This document shows positions 52,047 through 63,202 of a stretch of DNA of 64,000 bases, in pieces. Each line of letters begins with the position of its first letter. Position 1 is the stretch's first letter. Location of the stretch: assembly GCA_022710585.1 (NCBI GenBank), contig JAKLGV010000003.1:131308-195307 (forward strand). Direction: 5' to 3'. The notes below the pieces were generated by a model. That model did no database searches. It was not told the DNA's origin and worked only from the letters and a program-made list of their open reading frames with translations. This stretch comes from Deltaproteobacteria bacterium. GTDB taxonomy: Bacteria > Desulfobacterota > Syntrophia > Syntrophales > Smithellaceae. Both the position numbers and the translations under genes were made by a program.

Positions 52047-53840
52047 ATGGCGATGATGACAGATAAAATAAAGATTGAATCAAAAGAAATAATTTTAATT
52101 ATTTATGTCTTGCTCGCAGCAATGACGCTTGCCGTTTTCTGGTCAGTGAATCAATACGGATTCGTATTTGATGATGTTCAGTATGTGACCCACAACCATC
52201 ACGTGAAATCAGGAATCACTCTCGAAGGAATATACTGGGCCTTTACTACCACAACCTCAAATTTATGGAATCCTCTGGTCTGGCTGTCACTGATGTTTGA
52301 TTACCAGCTTTTTGGATTAAATGCCGGCGGATACCATATGAGCAATCTCATTTTACACATTTTAAATTCTTTTTTGCTTTTCTGGCTTTTCAATCGCATG
52401 ACGAAAACCGTTTGGGAAAGTGCCTTCATCGCCGCTTTATTTGCAATTCATCCGATGCACGTTGAATCGGTCGCCTGGATCACTGAGAGAAAAGATGTTC
52501 TCAGTTCATTTTTCTTGATGTTAACGCTTTGTCTATATGTCTACTATACTGAAAAACCTGTGATGAAGAGATACTTACCTGTACTGGTTGCTTTTATTTT
52601 AGCTCTCCTAAGCAAGCCCATGGTTGTTACGATACCGGTCATTATGATTTTGCTGGATTACTGGCCATTGAAAAGATTCGCGTCTCATCAGGATAAAATT
52701 ATCTCGTGGCAGTTCAAAGAGAAGGCAAGTTTTCTTGTTCTGTCACTTATGTTAGCCGGGATAACGATTTACGTTATGAATGATCCCCATTTTCAATATT
52801 TCCCCTTGAAATCCCGGATATTAAATGCACCGGTTGCTTTTGTGATTTATTTAGAGAAAACATTCTGGCCACATAATATGGCTGCCTTTTATCCTTTTCC
52901 GGTTCAGCCTCCAACGTGGCAGTTCTTTGCAGCCATTTCTTTCATTATAAGTATCAGCATAACCGTTATTGTATCCGCGAAGCGCTTTCCATATCTATTC
53001 GTAGGTTGGTTCTGGTTCACCATCTCTATTCTCCCTGTTATCGGTATCATTCAAAACGGGTATTATGCGATGGCAGACCGATACCATTACTTGCCATCTA
53101 TTGGCATAGTGGTCATGGTAACCTGGAGTGCTTCTTCTTTTGTCAGGAAAAATAATCGATTAAAAAGATTTCTCATACCAGCCGGGATAACCACATTAGC
53201 TATTCTGGCAGTTTTTGCATGGCGGCAGAGTAGCTACTGGAAAAACAGTATTGATTTATGGAAGCACACTTTGAAGGTAACAAGCGACAATTTTGTCGCA
53301 CATAACAATTTGGGCGCAGCCTTAAATGAAGAAAACAAAATAGGAGAAGCTATTGAGCATTATAATGAGGCCATCCGACTTAAAAATGATTATTTTTATG
53401 CCTATAACAATCGCGGCAACGCTTACGCGGCGATGAATAAATATCAAAATGCTATTGCGGATTATAACAAAGCTATCAGCCTGAAGCCTGATTATGTGGA
53501 AGCATTTTATAATTTGGCGAATGCATACAATAAACTCGGTCAACATGAGCCTGCCATAGAGAATTATAATAAGGTGATTTTGATGAAACATGATTATGCG
53601 AGCGCCTACAACAACCGGGGTAATGTTTATAATAGATTGGGGCAGTATCAGCGCGCAATTGCCGATTACAATACGTCTATCCGTTTAAATCCCGGGGATA
53701 AGCAAACTTACATAAACAGAGCTCATGCTTACTTCAACTCTGGAAATATGATTGCCGGCTGTCGATACGCGCAAGAAATGTGTGCGGCAGGAGAGTGTAA
53801 CTTATTAGAATGGTCTCAGCGCAAAGGCCATTGCCGTTGA
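52047..53840 (+). CDS. Polytopic membrane protein with C-terminal TPR repeats (TMTC/GT39-like)
   Basis: 597 residues from ATG 52047 (a TTG at 52029 is possible). About ten hydrophobic helices fill the first 390 residues, with FVFDDVQYVTHN near the first loop, NLILHILNSFLLFWLF and AIHPMHVESVAWITERKDVLS, which recall DUF1736/TMTC and GT39 mannosyltransferase-like proteins. Residues about 415-570 form four to five TPR units (AHNNLGAALNE, AYNNRGNAYAA, AFYNLANAYNK, AYNNRGNVYNR). The catalytic role is uncertain; O-glycosylation of exported proteins is a hypothesis. Confidence 0.75.
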   Translation: MAMMTDKIKIESKEIILIIYVLLAAMTLAVFWSVNQYGFVFDDVQYVTHNHHVKSGITLEGIYWAFTTTTSNLWNPLVWLSLMFDYQLFGLNAGGYHMSNLILHILNSFLLFWLFNRMTKTVWESAFIAALFAIHPMHVESVAWITERKDVLSSFFLMLTLCLYVYYTEKPVMKRYLPVLVAFILALLSKPMVVTIPVIMILLDYWPLKRFASHQDKIISWQFKEKASFLVLSLMLAGITIYVMNDPHFQYFPLKSRILNAPVAFVIYLEKTFWPHNMAAFYPFPVQPPTWQFFAAISFIISISITVIVSAKRFPYLFVGWFWFTISILPVIGIIQNGYYAMADRYHYLPSIGIVVMVTWSASSFVRKNNRLKRFLIPAGITTLAILAVFAWRQSSYWKNSIDLWKHTLKVTSDNFVAHNNLGAALNEENKIGEAIEHYNEAIRLKNDYFYAYNNRGNAYAAMNKYQNAIADYNKAISLKPDYVEAFYNLANAYNKLGQHEPAIENYNKVILMKHDYASAYNNRGNVYNRLGQYQRAIADYNTSIRLNPGDKQTYINRAHAYFNSGNMIAGCRYAQEMCAAGECNLLEWSQRKGHCR

Positions 53841-53887
53841 AATTTGTAAATAAATATATAATGGCCGTGAAACTTTCGTGACCTATT

Positions 53888-55912
53888 TTACCGGAACAAA
53901 TCTTCTTTATCTTCTTTCGGGCCATCGGTTTTATCTGCGGGCGTCGCGCCTTCCAGAAAGGCTTCCGGAATTCCTTTTCCGGGAGCAACCGGTTTGCCCT
54001 GGGCATTGACATTCATAAACACAATGCCCGGCGGCACGGGAAATGATTCCACCGGCGTATTCCGCAAAGCGTTTTCCATGAAATAAAGCCAGATCGGAGC
54101 GGCCGCCCGGCCACCCACTTCCTGCGCGCCCATCGAGGCCTCCTGATCGAAGCCGACCCAGACACCAGTCACCAGTGAAGGCGTCATGCCGATAAACCAG
54201 GCGTCACGCGTATCATTGGTTGTTCCGGTTTTGGCGGCTACCGGTCTGCCGATGCTTTTCACGCGCGTGCCAGTGCCGCTGATCACAACGTCCTGCATCA
54301 CGTAAGAGGTCATGAAAGCGATGCGGGGATCGATCACCTGCTCCGACTGAATTTTGTTTTCTTCAAAAACATTGCCGGTCCGGTCAACAATTTTTTTGAT
54401 GAAATAGGGCGTTACTTTTCTGCCCTCATTGGCAATGACACCGTAGGCCTGCACCAGTTCCTGCAATGTGACGCCCGACACCCCCAGCGCCAGCGCCAGG
54501 TTGCGCGCCAAAGGAGACGCGATGCCCATATTCATGGCGTAGGATATGGCGTAGTCCACGCCAATTTCCTGTAGAATCTTAATTGTTACAATATTGCGCG
54601 ACTGGACCAGCGCCGTGCGCACGGTAATGGACCCCATAAATTCATCGTCAAAGTTTTTCGGCCGCCAGAAACCGTCTTCCTGGGACGGGTCTTCCAGCTC
54701 GATGGGAGCATCCACAAATAAGGTGGCCGGCGTCAATCCCTTATCGAAAGCCGCCGTATAGATGAGCGGTTTGAAAGCGGATCCGGGCTGCCGGCGAGAT
54801 TGCGTCGCGCGGTTGAATTCGCTTTTATTAAAATCGCGGCCGCCGACCATCGCCCGGATAGCGCCGGTTTTCGCGTCCATGCAATAGAGCGCGCCCTGGA
54901 CAAGACCGGCCGGATATTTATTTCGCTGCTCCACTTCTCTCAAGCCCCTCTGCACGGCATCGCCGGCATATCGCTGAGCGTTCAAATCCAGCGTGGTATA
55001 AATGGAAAGGCCTTCTTTATACAAGACATCCGCACCGTATTTTTCCTGCACATAGCGCCGGACATTCTCTACAAAATAAGCAGCAATCTTTTCTTTGGGC
55101 TTGACCGGCCTCAATCGAATCGGTTCAGCTATCGATTTCTCCATTGTTTCTCGGGTAATATATCCGTCTTCCATCATCCGGGTCAGAACATAAACCTGTC
55201 TCTCTTTCGCTTTGTCATAATGCTTGAAGGGGGAGTAATTGCTGGGCGCCTTGGGCAAACCGGCCAGCAGGGCCGCTTCATGAAGCTGCAGTTCGCCGGC
55301 GCTTTTGCCGAAGTAAGCCAGTGACGCTGATTCAATCCCGTAGGCCCCATGACCGAGATAAATCTGATTTAAATATAGGTTGAGGATTTCATCTTTGCTG
55401 AGATACCGGTCAATTTTATAGGCGAGAATCGCTTCTTTGAATTTACGGGTGTATTTTCTTTCCGGAGACAGATACATCATCTTGGCCACCTGCTGGGTGA
55501 TGGTGCTGCCGCCCTGGATGATTTGCCCGGCTTCAATATTTTTCACCACCGCGCGAAAAATGCCATGTAAATCAAGACCTTTATGCTCGTAAAAACGGGA
55601 GTCTTCCGCGGCCACGAAAGCCTGAACAACGACCTTGGGAACTTCGGATACCCTCACCAGCTTTCTGTCTTCGAGAAAAAATTCATCGATCAGTTGATTT
55701 TTATCGTCATAGATGCGGGACGAAATGCTGGGACGATAATCTTTGAGCGCGTCAATATCCGGCAAATCCATGGTAAAAGCGTAATAACCGATCGCGCCGG
55801 CAACGCTTAAAACAAGAACAATTGTAATGATTAGAAGAAAGATACTCAACAGCGCAAAGCCCTTCCCGGCTGTTCCGTGATTTTTCGTGTTCTTTTTTCG
55901 GAATAATTTCAT
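53888..55912 (-). CDS. Penicillin-binding protein 1A (class A bifunctional)
   Basis: 674 residues. One N-terminal membrane helix precedes a GT51 glycosyltransferase domain (AAEDSRFYEHKGLD with the catalytic Glu, GGSTITQQVAK) and a transpeptidase domain with SxxK in QPGSAFKPL, SRN in QSRN and KTGTTNDTRDAWF. It polymerises and cross-links peptidoglycan. The C-terminus is hydrophilic and short. It is followed upstream on the same strand by tatC after 14 bases. Confidence 0.94.
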   Translation of the reverse strand: MKLFRKKNTKNHGTAGKGFALLSIFLLIITIVLVLSVAGAIGYYAFTMDLPDIDALKDYRPSISSRIYDDKNQLIDEFFLEDRKLVRVSEVPKVVVQAFVAAEDSRFYEHKGLDLHGIFRAVVKNIEAGQIIQGGSTITQQVAKMMYLSPERKYTRKFKEAILAYKIDRYLSKDEILNLYLNQIYLGHGAYGIESASLAYFGKSAGELQLHEAALLAGLPKAPSNYSPFKHYDKAKERQVYVLTRMMEDGYITRETMEKSIAEPIRLRPVKPKEKIAAYFVENVRRYVQEKYGADVLYKEGLSIYTTLDLNAQRYAGDAVQRGLREVEQRNKYPAGLVQGALYCMDAKTGAIRAMVGGRDFNKSEFNRATQSRRQPGSAFKPLIYTAAFDKGLTPATLFVDAPIELEDPSQEDGFWRPKNFDDEFMGSITVRTALVQSRNIVTIKILQEIGVDYAISYAMNMGIASPLARNLALALGVSGVTLQELVQAYGVIANEGRKVTPYFIKKIVDRTGNVFEENKIQSEQVIDPRIAFMTSYVMQDVVISGTGTRVKSIGRPVAAKTGTTNDTRDAWFIGMTPSLVTGVWVGFDQEASMGAQEVGGRAAAPIWLYFMENALRNTPVESFPVPPGIVFMNVNAQGKPVAPGKGIPEAFLEGATPADKTDGPKEDKEDLFR

Positions 55913-55926
55913 TTTCTCACCGGATA

Positions 55927-56715
55927 TTATTCATTGCCTGTTGAGCCTGTTTCCTTCTTCTCGGCAAATCTGGAGACGAATATACTCACTTCATAGAGAA
56001 ACATCAAGGGGATCGCCATTAAGACCTGACTGAGAGCATCCGGTGACGGGGTTAAAATAGCGGCAACAACAAAAATGATAAGGATAGCATATCGTCTTTG
56101 TTTGGAAAGCATCCGGGGATTGACAATCCCCAGTTTGGTGAGGAAAAACATAAATACAGGCAATTCAAAAGATAAACCGAAACCCAGCAAAAAAGTGACA
56201 AAAAGCGACAGGTAATCTTTAAAAGCGAGCATGGCCTGCAGATACTGATTATTAAAACTGACGAAAAACTTGAAGGCTGGAGGCAGGGCGACAAAATATC
56301 CGAAGGCGACACCGCTGATAAAAAGAAAAGAAGAAGTCAGCACAAAAGGAGCGACATATTTTCTCTCGTTTGGAAGCAATCCCGGCGCGACGAACTTCCA
56401 GATTTGATACAAAATATATGGGCTGGTTATGATCAGACTGGCAAAGAAAGAGACTTTCATGTAAGTAAAAAAAGCTTCCGTCAAACCGGTATAAATCAGA
56501 TAACTGTTTTTCGGCAGAACCTGCGTCAGCGGCCGTGTGATGACATCGAAAATCCAGTCCTTAAAATAATAACAGACGCCAAAACCGATACACAGGGCAA
56601 TCAAAGAACGGGTCAGTCTTGTGCGCAACTCCATCAAATGCCCGGTGAGAGACATTTTATGATCTGCATGTTCGTTTTCTTGATTTTCTTGATTATCTTT
56701 ATCAGTTTCGCTCAT
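55927..56715 (-). CDS. tatC: Twin-arginine translocase subunit TatC
   Basis: 262 residues with the expected six membrane helices. HLMELRTRLTRSLIAL is the cytoplasmic signal-binding start, and FGLSFELPVFMFFL contains the conserved Glu. It recognises twin-arginine signal peptides of folded exported proteins. It lies 48 bases after the tatA/B gene. Confidence 0.95.
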   Translation of the reverse strand: MSETDKDNQENQENEHADHKMSLTGHLMELRTRLTRSLIALCIGFGVCYYFKDWIFDVITRPLTQVLPKNSYLIYTGLTEAFFTYMKVSFFASLIITSPYILYQIWKFVAPGLLPNERKYVAPFVLTSSFLFISGVAFGYFVALPPAFKFFVSFNNQYLQAMLAFKDYLSLFVTFLLGFGLSFELPVFMFFLTKLGIVNPRMLSKQRRYAILIIFVVAAILTPSPDALSQVLMAIPLMFLYEVSIFVSRFAEKKETGSTGNE

Positions 56716-56763
56716 TGGGATATTTCGTTTGATGACAGTTCAGGGTCAAGGGATTGACTGATC

Positions 56764-57042
56764 TTAGGGCCTGTCGGAGGCATTGTCGGTGTCGTTGCTT
56801 TTGGATTCTTCGGTCAGAGTTTTTTTCATTAAAAGAGAATCCTTCCATCCGTCATCTTCTTTCGGCTTCTCATCCACTTTCAGGGCATCTTTAATATCTT
56901 CGGTGACGCCGTCCGTTGCCTTCTTGAATTCATTGAAGCCTTTGCCCAGAGATTTGGCTAGATCCGGCAGTTTTTTGGGCCCCACAATAAGCAGAGCAAT
57001 GATGGCAATAATGATAAGTTCCTGCATGCCGATACCAAACAT
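56764..57042 (-). CDS. Twin-arginine translocase subunit TatA/TatB
   Basis: 92 residues. [21 protein letters not shown] is the single membrane helix with conserved Glu8, followed by [15 protein letters not shown], an amphipathic helix, and an acidic tail. The GPKKLP hinge is shared by TatB and many TatA proteins, so the subtype is left open. Only one such gene is present beside tatC. A TatA paralogue elsewhere is possible. Confidence 0.88.
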   Translation of the reverse strand: MFGIGMQELIIIAIIALLIVGPKKLPDLAKSLGKGFNEFKKATDGVTEDIKDALKVDEKPKEDDGWKDSLLMKKTLTEESKSNDTDNASDRP

Positions 57043-57223
57043 CGATCATCAACTCCTTAAAAAAACTGGTTATGACCCTATATTTTGATGATGGCTTTTG
57101 TCAATATCTTTTATAGTCATTACCGGTTGAGCGGTTTATTCAGGGGAAATGTTTTGCTCTTTGTTGCCATTTATGGTAAACGATTCACCTATTTGAACGG
57201 GAAGGAGTGAAGCAGGGGAAACT

Positions 57224-58282
57224 ATGCCGAAGAGAACAGGAATCGTTAAGGACGAAAGGTATTTACGCCATTCCACCGGATTTGCTCATCCCGAAAGTCC
57301 GGAAAGGCTGGGGGCTATTTATGAGATGCTGGATCATCCATCAATGTCCGGAAAGTTCACGGAGATAGAGCCCCGCATGGCTACTCATAAAGAAATAGAA
57401 AGCATTCATAACCCTGATTATGTAGAATTTATCGCCGGCACCGCCGGCAAGCAATGTGTTTATCTGGACCCCGACACGGCCACTTCTCCCGAAACCTACG
57501 AAACGGCAAAGCTCGCCGTCGGCGGCGTATGCAACGCTATCGACAGCGTCATTGAAGGTAAGGTGGATAATGCTTTCGCTCTGGTGCGGCCGCCGGGACA
57601 TCACGCGGAAAAGGACACCGCCGCCGGTTTCTGTGTCTTCAACAACATCGCCATCGGCGCGATGCACGCCATCTCCAAATTCAAACTGCAGCGCGTCTTG
57701 ATCGTGGATTGGGATTTGCACCACGGCAACGGTACCCAGCACAGCTTTTATGGCGATCAGCGTGTCTTATATTTTTCCACACATCAGTACCCCTATTATC
57801 CCGGAACGGGCAGTCTTGCCGAGTGCGGCCGGGGCGAGGGAGAAAATTACACCATCAATGTGCCTTTAAGCGTGGGCGCTGGAGATGCTGTCTTTGTCAA
57901 AATATTCCGGAGAATTCTGCAGCCGGTAGCGCTGAAATTCAAACCGGAATTAGTGCTTTTATCCGCCGGCTTCGATACATATTATCAGGACCCGCTGGGC
58001 GGGATGCGCGTAACGCCGGACGGTTTTGCCGCGATGACCCGTGTCCTGCTCAATATTGCCGATGCTTGCTGCCAGGGACGTTTTGTGGCCGTTCTGGAAG
58101 GCGGCTATCATCTTTCGGGACTGGCTAAATCGATCAAGGCGGTGCTGCGGGAAATGCTGGATGAAACGCATATTTCAGAAGAAAGACTCGCCCTCATTGA
58201 AAATGAAGTTGAGGCGGGCGCCGGCCAGTCGACCGTCGACAAAGTAATTGCCCGAATCACCCCCTACTGGAAAATTTCTTAA
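57224..58282 (+). CDS. Histone deacetylase-like (AcuC/APAH family) amidohydrolase
   Basis: 352 residues. The zinc/charge-relay motifs RPPGHHAE, VDWDLHHGNGTQ, FDTYYQDPLGGM and EGGYHLSG are intact. Bacterial members deacetylate acetylpolyamines, acetyl-CoA synthetase or other proteins. The substrate is unclear. It lies 13 bases before gatC and heads the operon on the plus strand. The 181 bases before it (57043-57223) hold no obvious element but the ribosome site. Confidence 0.9.
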   Translation: MPKRTGIVKDERYLRHSTGFAHPESPERLGAIYEMLDHPSMSGKFTEIEPRMATHKEIESIHNPDYVEFIAGTAGKQCVYLDPDTATSPETYETAKLAVGGVCNAIDSVIEGKVDNAFALVRPPGHHAEKDTAAGFCVFNNIAIGAMHAISKFKLQRVLIVDWDLHHGNGTQHSFYGDQRVLYFSTHQYPYYPGTGSLAECGRGEGENYTINVPLSVGAGDAVFVKIFRRILQPVALKFKPELVLLSAGFDTYYQDPLGGMRVTPDGFAAMTRVLLNIADACCQGRFVAVLEGGYHLSGLAKSIKAVLREMLDETHISEERLALIENEVEAGAGQSTVDKVIARITPYWKIS

Positions 58283-58295
58283 AGGAGATCAAGTT

Positions 58296-58583
58296 TTGAA
58301 AATCAGCACCCGGGAAGTTGAATATGTGGCGCATCTGGCGCGCCTGGAAATAACGGAAGGAGAAAAAGAAAAATTCACCTCCCAGCTTAACGATATTTTA
58401 TTATACATCGACAAGCTCAATGAGCTGGAGACGCAAGGTGTGGAGCCGATGAGCCACGCCATCGGCGTAACAAACGCATTTCGCGAAGACAAAGTTATCG
58501 ATTCCATCGGCACGGAGCAGTCGCTTATCAACGCCCCGGACGCGCGCGGCGAATTTTTCCGTGTGCCCAAGGTCATCGATTAG
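58296..58583 (+). CDS. gatC: Asp-tRNA(Asn)/Glu-tRNA(Gln) amidotransferase subunit C
   Basis: 95 residues from a TTG at 58296 with AAAGGAG upstream, which also gives the standard length. VEYVAHLARLEIT and the C-terminal FFRVPKVID are GatC marks. It stabilises the GatCAB complex. Confidence 0.93.
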   Translation: MKISTREVEYVAHLARLEITEGEKEKFTSQLNDILLYIDKLNELETQGVEPMSHAIGVTNAFREDKVIDSIGTEQSLINAPDARGEFFRVPKVID

Positions 58584-58640
58584 TAAAGCCATCCGGAATC
58601 TTTGAATACACAAAAATCTATCAGAGAATTAAAGGATATT

Positions 58641-60098
58641 ATGGAGTTCAATCAGTCAACCATTCACGAGTTGCAGGAAAAAATCAAAAACGGCTCTGTG
58701 ACGGCGTCACAGATTACCGAGTCCGTGTTTTCAAGAATCGATGCCGTGGAAGAACGCGTGCATTCCTACATCCGCCTGATGAAGGAAAACGCTTTGGCCG
58801 CCGCAAAAAAAGCGGATGAAGACATAAAAAAAGGCGATATCAAACCCTTAACCGGAATTCCCATCGCACTGAAGGATATCCTCTGCACCAAAGGCATTAC
58901 CACAACGTGCGGTTCTCATATCCTGCATAATTTTGTTCCGCCGTATAACGCGACCGTGGTGGAAAAACTGACAGCGGCCGGAGCGGTGTTTGTCGGCAAG
59001 GCCAACATGGATGAATTCGCTATGGGGTCGTCCACGGAAACGTCCTGGTTCGGCCCGACACGCAATCCCTGGGATCTGGAAAGAATCCCCGGTGGATCCA
59101 GTGGCGGTTCGGCCACGGCGGTTGCCGCCGATGAATGCATCGCTTCCATCGGTTCCGACACCGGCGGCTCGATTCGCCAGCCCGCAGCGCTTTGCGGTGT
59201 TGTCGGTCTGAAGCCAACCTACGGCCGTGTATCGCGATTTGGACTGATTGCATTTGCCTCATCGCTTGATCAGATTGGTCCATTCACCAAGGACGTGGAA
59301 GACTGCGCCATCATGATGAACGTGCTGGCCGGCTATGACCCGAAAGAGTCAACATCCGTCAATGCGGAAGTTCCCGACTACCGGCAGTTTGTTGGACGCG
59401 ATATCAAAGGCTGGAAAATAGGCATTCCCAAAGAATATTTTATTGAAGGTATTGATCCGGAAATCACCGCCGCGATTCAACAAGCCATCAAGGTCATTGA
59501 ACTATGCGGCGGCGTTTGCGTGGACATTTCTTTGCCGCATACACAATATTGCGTGGCGGTTTATTATATTATCGCTCCGGCGGAAGCCAGTTCCAACCTG
59601 GCACGCTATGACGGCGTCAGATACGGCTTTCGGGCGGCCGATGTCCGCGAGCTTCTGGAAATGTACAAAGAGTCGCGCCGGCAGGGATTCGGCGCGGAAG
59701 TCAAAAGAAGAATTATGATCGGCACCTATGCCTTGTCCGCCGGCTATTATGACGCTTATTATAAAAAAGCTTCTCAGGTGCGCGCGCTGATCAAGAAGGA
59801 TTTTGATGAAGCATTCAAAAAATGTGACGTAATTCTAACGCCAACCACACCGACACCGGCATTTAAAATCGGCGAAAAAACCGATGATCCGCTGCAGATG
59901 TACCTTTCCGATGTTTTCACGATCTCAACAAACCTGGCGGGCATCCCGGGAATCTCGGTTCCCTGTGGTTATTCAACGAGTGGCCTGCCGATCGGCGTGC
60001 AGTTTCTGGCCAGCCATTTTGAAGAAGGCAAACTCATCCAAATCGCCTCTGCTTACGAGAAAAACGCTAAAATTGAAAAGAGGAGGCCCGCGTTATAA
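58641..60098 (+). CDS. gatA: Asp-tRNA(Asn)/Glu-tRNA(Gln) amidotransferase subunit A
   Basis: 485 residues from ATG 58641 with AAAGGA upstream; a TTG at 58602 is weaker. The amidase signature [13 protein letters not shown] with the Ser-cisSer-Lys triad ([18 protein letters not shown]) is intact. It releases ammonia from glutamine for transamidation. Its stop overlaps the gatB start (TAATG). Confidence 0.95.
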   Translation: MEFNQSTIHELQEKIKNGSVTASQITESVFSRIDAVEERVHSYIRLMKENALAAAKKADEDIKKGDIKPLTGIPIALKDILCTKGITTTCGSHILHNFVPPYNATVVEKLTAAGAVFVGKANMDEFAMGSSTETSWFGPTRNPWDLERIPGGSSGGSATAVAADECIASIGSDTGGSIRQPAALCGVVGLKPTYGRVSRFGLIAFASSLDQIGPFTKDVEDCAIMMNVLAGYDPKESTSVNAEVPDYRQFVGRDIKGWKIGIPKEYFIEGIDPEITAAIQQAIKVIELCGGVCVDISLPHTQYCVAVYYIIAPAEASSNLARYDGVRYGFRAADVRELLEMYKESRRQGFGAEVKRRIMIGTYALSAGYYDAYYKKASQVRALIKKDFDEAFKKCDVILTPTTPTPAFKIGEKTDDPLQMYLSDVFTISTNLAGIPGISVPCGYSTSGLPIGVQFLASHFEEGKLIQIASAYEKNAKIEKRRPAL

Positions 60099-61528
60099 TG
60101 GATTTTGAAACAGTCATCGGGCTGGAAGTTCACGCCCAAATGTTAACGGACACGAAAATTTTCTGCAGTTGCTCCACCAAATTCGGCGGAACACCCAACA
60201 GCCATACCTGCCCGGTTTGTCTGGGCATGCCCGGCGTTTTGCCGGTGCTGAATAAAAAGGTCGTGGAATACGCGATGAAAATGGCGCTGGCGACCAACTG
60301 CGAAATCAACAAATCCTGCGAGTTTGCCCGCAAAAATTATTTTTATCCCGATCTGCCCAAGGGCTATCAGATATCGCAATACGCATACCCGATCGCCGAA
60401 CATGGCTATGTATTACTGGATGTAAACGGCGAGCAGAAAAAAATCGGCATCACACGAATTCACATGGAGGAAGACGCCGGCAAGCTCATTCACGACGAGC
60501 ACAACCCGGTCAGTTATGTTGACCTGAACCGCACCGGCGTGCCGCTGATTGAAATCGTCAGCGAGCCGGACATGCGCTCGCCGGAAGAAGCGGCCGATTA
60601 TCTCAAACGCCTGCACGAAATTCTGGTTTATCTGGAAATCTGCGACGGCAATATGGAGGAAGGATCTTTCCGCTGTGATGCCAATGTTTCCATCCGCCCC
60701 AGAGGCCAGAAAGAATTCGGCACGCGGACGGAATTAAAGAACATGAATTCCTTCCGCAATGTCCAGCGCGCGCTGGAGTATGAAATCAAACGTCAGCAGT
60801 ATCTGGTGGAAAACGGAGGCACGGTTGTTCAGGAAACACGTTTGTGGGATGACGCTCAGGGCGCGACCAATTCCATGCGCAGCAAGGAAGAAGCGCACGA
60901 CTACCGTTATTTCCCTGATCCCGATCTGGTGCCAATTCTGGTAGACGATGCCTGGGTGGAAAAAATCAAAGCAGACCTTCCCGAACTGCCGCTGGCCAAG
61001 CGCGAACGTTTCGTCAATGAATATCAGATTCCGGCCTATGATGCCGGGGTTCTGACCGCCGATAAAACGCTGGCTCTTTATTATGAAGAAGTCGTCAAAC
61101 TTTGCGGAAAACCAAAAGTCGCCAGCAACTGGCTCATGGGCGATGTCATGCGTTTTCTCAATGAAGACAAACGCTCGATCCGTGAATGTCCCATCAAGAC
61201 CGAATCGCTGGCCGAGATGATTAAACTGATTGATGAAGGCGCCATCAGCGGCAAAATGGCAAAAGAAGTCGTGGAAGATATGTATAAGACCGGCAAATCG
61301 CCGCAGGATATTATCAAAGAAAAGGGCCTGGTGCAGATTACCGATGAAGGCGAGCTGATCAAGACCATTACGTCTATCATCGAAGCCAATCAGGCACAGG
61401 CTGCGGAGTATCGCAGTGGGAAAGAAAAAGTTTTCGGGTTCTTTGTCGGCCAGGTCATGAAGGCAACCAAGGGCAAAGCCAATCCACAACTGGTCAATGA
61501 ACTGCTCAAGAAAATGCTTGCCGGATAA
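60098..61528 (+). CDS. gatB: Asp-tRNA(Asn)/Glu-tRNA(Gln) amidotransferase subunit B
   Basis: 476 residues. GLEVHAQM start, zinc site cysteines ([17 protein letters not shown]) and the C-terminal YqeY-like tail are present. It activates misacylated tRNA with ATP and transfers ammonia. Presence of GatCAB implies indirect Gln- or Asn-tRNA synthesis. Confidence 0.95.
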   Translation: MDFETVIGLEVHAQMLTDTKIFCSCSTKFGGTPNSHTCPVCLGMPGVLPVLNKKVVEYAMKMALATNCEINKSCEFARKNYFYPDLPKGYQISQYAYPIAEHGYVLLDVNGEQKKIGITRIHMEEDAGKLIHDEHNPVSYVDLNRTGVPLIEIVSEPDMRSPEEAADYLKRLHEILVYLEICDGNMEEGSFRCDANVSIRPRGQKEFGTRTELKNMNSFRNVQRALEYEIKRQQYLVENGGTVVQETRLWDDAQGATNSMRSKEEAHDYRYFPDPDLVPILVDDAWVEKIKADLPELPLAKRERFVNEYQIPAYDAGVLTADKTLALYYEEVVKLCGKPKVASNWLMGDVMRFLNEDKRSIRECPIKTESLAEMIKLIDEGAISGKMAKEVVEDMYKTGKSPQDIIKEKGLVQITDEGELIKTITSIIEANQAQAAEYRSGKEKVFGFFVGQVMKATKGKANPQLVNELLKKMLAG

Positions 61529-62574
61529 TGATTAAGACAATCTTCTGGAAAAACAATACAGTTGTTTTAATCGATCAGAACGCGCTGCCGCTTGTCGAAC
61601 AATGCGTTACCTGTAAATCTTACAAAGAAGTCATTTCCTGCATCAAAGATTTAACCGTGCGCGGCGCTCCGGCTATCGGCGTGGCCGCAGCGATGGGAGC
61701 CGCTCTGGGAGCGTTTCACCTTCCCTCTTTATCTCCCGAAAAATTCCGGCAAAAATTTTTCGATATCTGTAATGAGATCGCTCAGGCTCGACCGACGGCG
61801 CGTAATCTCTTCTGGGCGCTGGAGCGCATGAAGAAAGTTGTTGCTCAGCAAAATGAAGTGAACCAAAAACGTCTGGTCAAAGAACTCATCGCCGAAGCAA
61901 AACGAATCTGCACCGAGGACATTGAAATAAACCGACTAATGGGGAAAAATGGCAGTTCGCTCTTTGCCGATGGCGACAACATCCTGACGCATTGCAACGC
62001 CGGGGCGCTGGCTACGGCTGGATACGGCACGGCGCTGGGCGTCATCCGCGCCGCCAAAGAACAGGGGAAGAAACTGCACGTTTACGTGGACGAAACAAGG
62101 CCTGTTCTGCAGGGAGCGCGTCTGACGGCATGGGAATTAAAAAAAGAGAGAATCCCCTACACGCTGATTACGGATAACATGGCGGGATTTCTCATGCAAC
62201 AGGGCAGGATTGACAGGATTATCGTGGGAGCGGACCGGATTACCGCCAATGGAGACACGGCCAATAAAATCGGCACCTATGCTCTTGCTGTTCTTGCCAA
62301 AGAGCACCGTATCCCCTTTTATGTCGCCGCGCCGCTTTCCACAATTGACATTTCTTTGAAAACAGGAAAGTCCATTCCCATTGAAGAACGGAAAAGTAAC
62401 GAGGTCACGCATTTCAAGAGAGTACAGAGCGCACCGGCAGGAGCAAAGGTCTATAATCCGGCCTTTGACATCACGCCCGCCCGCCTGATCACGACCATTA
62501 TCACGGAAAAAGGCATCTTAAGAAAACCTTATCAGACGTCCATCGCCCGTTTGCATCAAGGAGGCAAGCGCTGA
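61528..62574 (+). CDS. mtnA: Methylthioribose-1-phosphate isomerase
   Basis: 348 residues, start overlapping the gatB stop by one base. TVRGAPAIGVAAAMG, catalytic Cys in LTHCNAGALATAGYG and Asp in IIVGADRITANGDTANK match MtnA (eIF2B-like fold). It isomerises methylthioribose-1-P in methionine salvage, or related deoxyribose phosphates. No other salvage gene lies nearby. Confidence 0.92.
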   Translation: MIKTIFWKNNTVVLIDQNALPLVEQCVTCKSYKEVISCIKDLTVRGAPAIGVAAAMGAALGAFHLPSLSPEKFRQKFFDICNEIAQARPTARNLFWALERMKKVVAQQNEVNQKRLVKELIAEAKRICTEDIEINRLMGKNGSSLFADGDNILTHCNAGALATAGYGTALGVIRAAKEQGKKLHVYVDETRPVLQGARLTAWELKKERIPYTLITDNMAGFLMQQGRIDRIIVGADRITANGDTANKIGTYALAVLAKEHRIPFYVAAPLSTIDISLKTGKSIPIEERKSNEVTHFKRVQSAPAGAKVYNPAFDITPARLITTIITEKGILRKPYQTSIARLHQGGKR

Positions 62575-63188
62575 TGAAGCTCTTTCTTTTTGATTTTGAT
62601 GGAGTGCTTGCCGACTCGCTGGAGGTTTACGAAAAGACGGTAACCGACTGTCTCAAAGACATCAAACAGCCCTTGATAGAAAGCAGAGAAGAATTTCTGG
62701 AACTCTTTGAAGATAATTTCTATGCGTCGCTGAAAAATAAGGGAATTGATCTGGATGAATTCATGAAAGCCGCCGAAAGCATTCTGGCGAAGGTTAAAAT
62801 CAAAGATATGAAACCATTTCCGGATGTCGCGCCGGTTATTCAAGAACTGCATAAGAAGCACTGTCTGATTGTTGTATCCTCCAATGACTACGCCTCCATT
62901 AAAGAAGCTCTTGATCTATTTAATTACGACGATTATTTCCGGGACATTCTCGGTTCCGATTTTATGTTCAGCAAAAAAGAAAAAATTCTTTACGCCGCCG
63001 GAAAATATAATGTCGAATTGGAAGACATTTATTACATTGGAGACACAACGGGCGACATTAAAGAAGGAAAACAAGCCGGTATCAAGACAGTCGGTGTTAC
63101 CTGGGGCTGGCACGGCAAAGAAAAAATGGCCGCCGCTAAACCGGATTACCTTTTTGATCATCCCGGGGAATTATTACAACTGAATTAG
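62574..63188 (+). CDS. HAD-superfamily phosphatase, phosphoglycolate phosphatase-like
   Basis: 204 residues, start overlapping mtnA by one base. DFDGVLADS (motif I with the nucleophile Asp), VVSSND (motif II), a motif III lysine in FSKKEK and YIGDTTGDIKEGKQAGI (motif IV) are intact. The helical cap is of the small PGP/Gph type. A metabolite phosphatase; the substrate is open, and the mtnA neighbour is only weakly suggestive. Confidence 0.85.
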   Translation: MKLFLFDFDGVLADSLEVYEKTVTDCLKDIKQPLIESREEFLELFEDNFYASLKNKGIDLDEFMKAAESILAKVKIKDMKPFPDVAPVIQELHKKHCLIVVSSNDYASIKEALDLFNYDDYFRDILGSDFMFSKKEKILYAAGKYNVELEDIYYIGDTTGDIKEGKQAGIKTVGVTWGWHGKEKMAAAKPDYLFDHPGELLQLN

Positions 63189-63202
63189 AACTTGAAAACG
63201 TG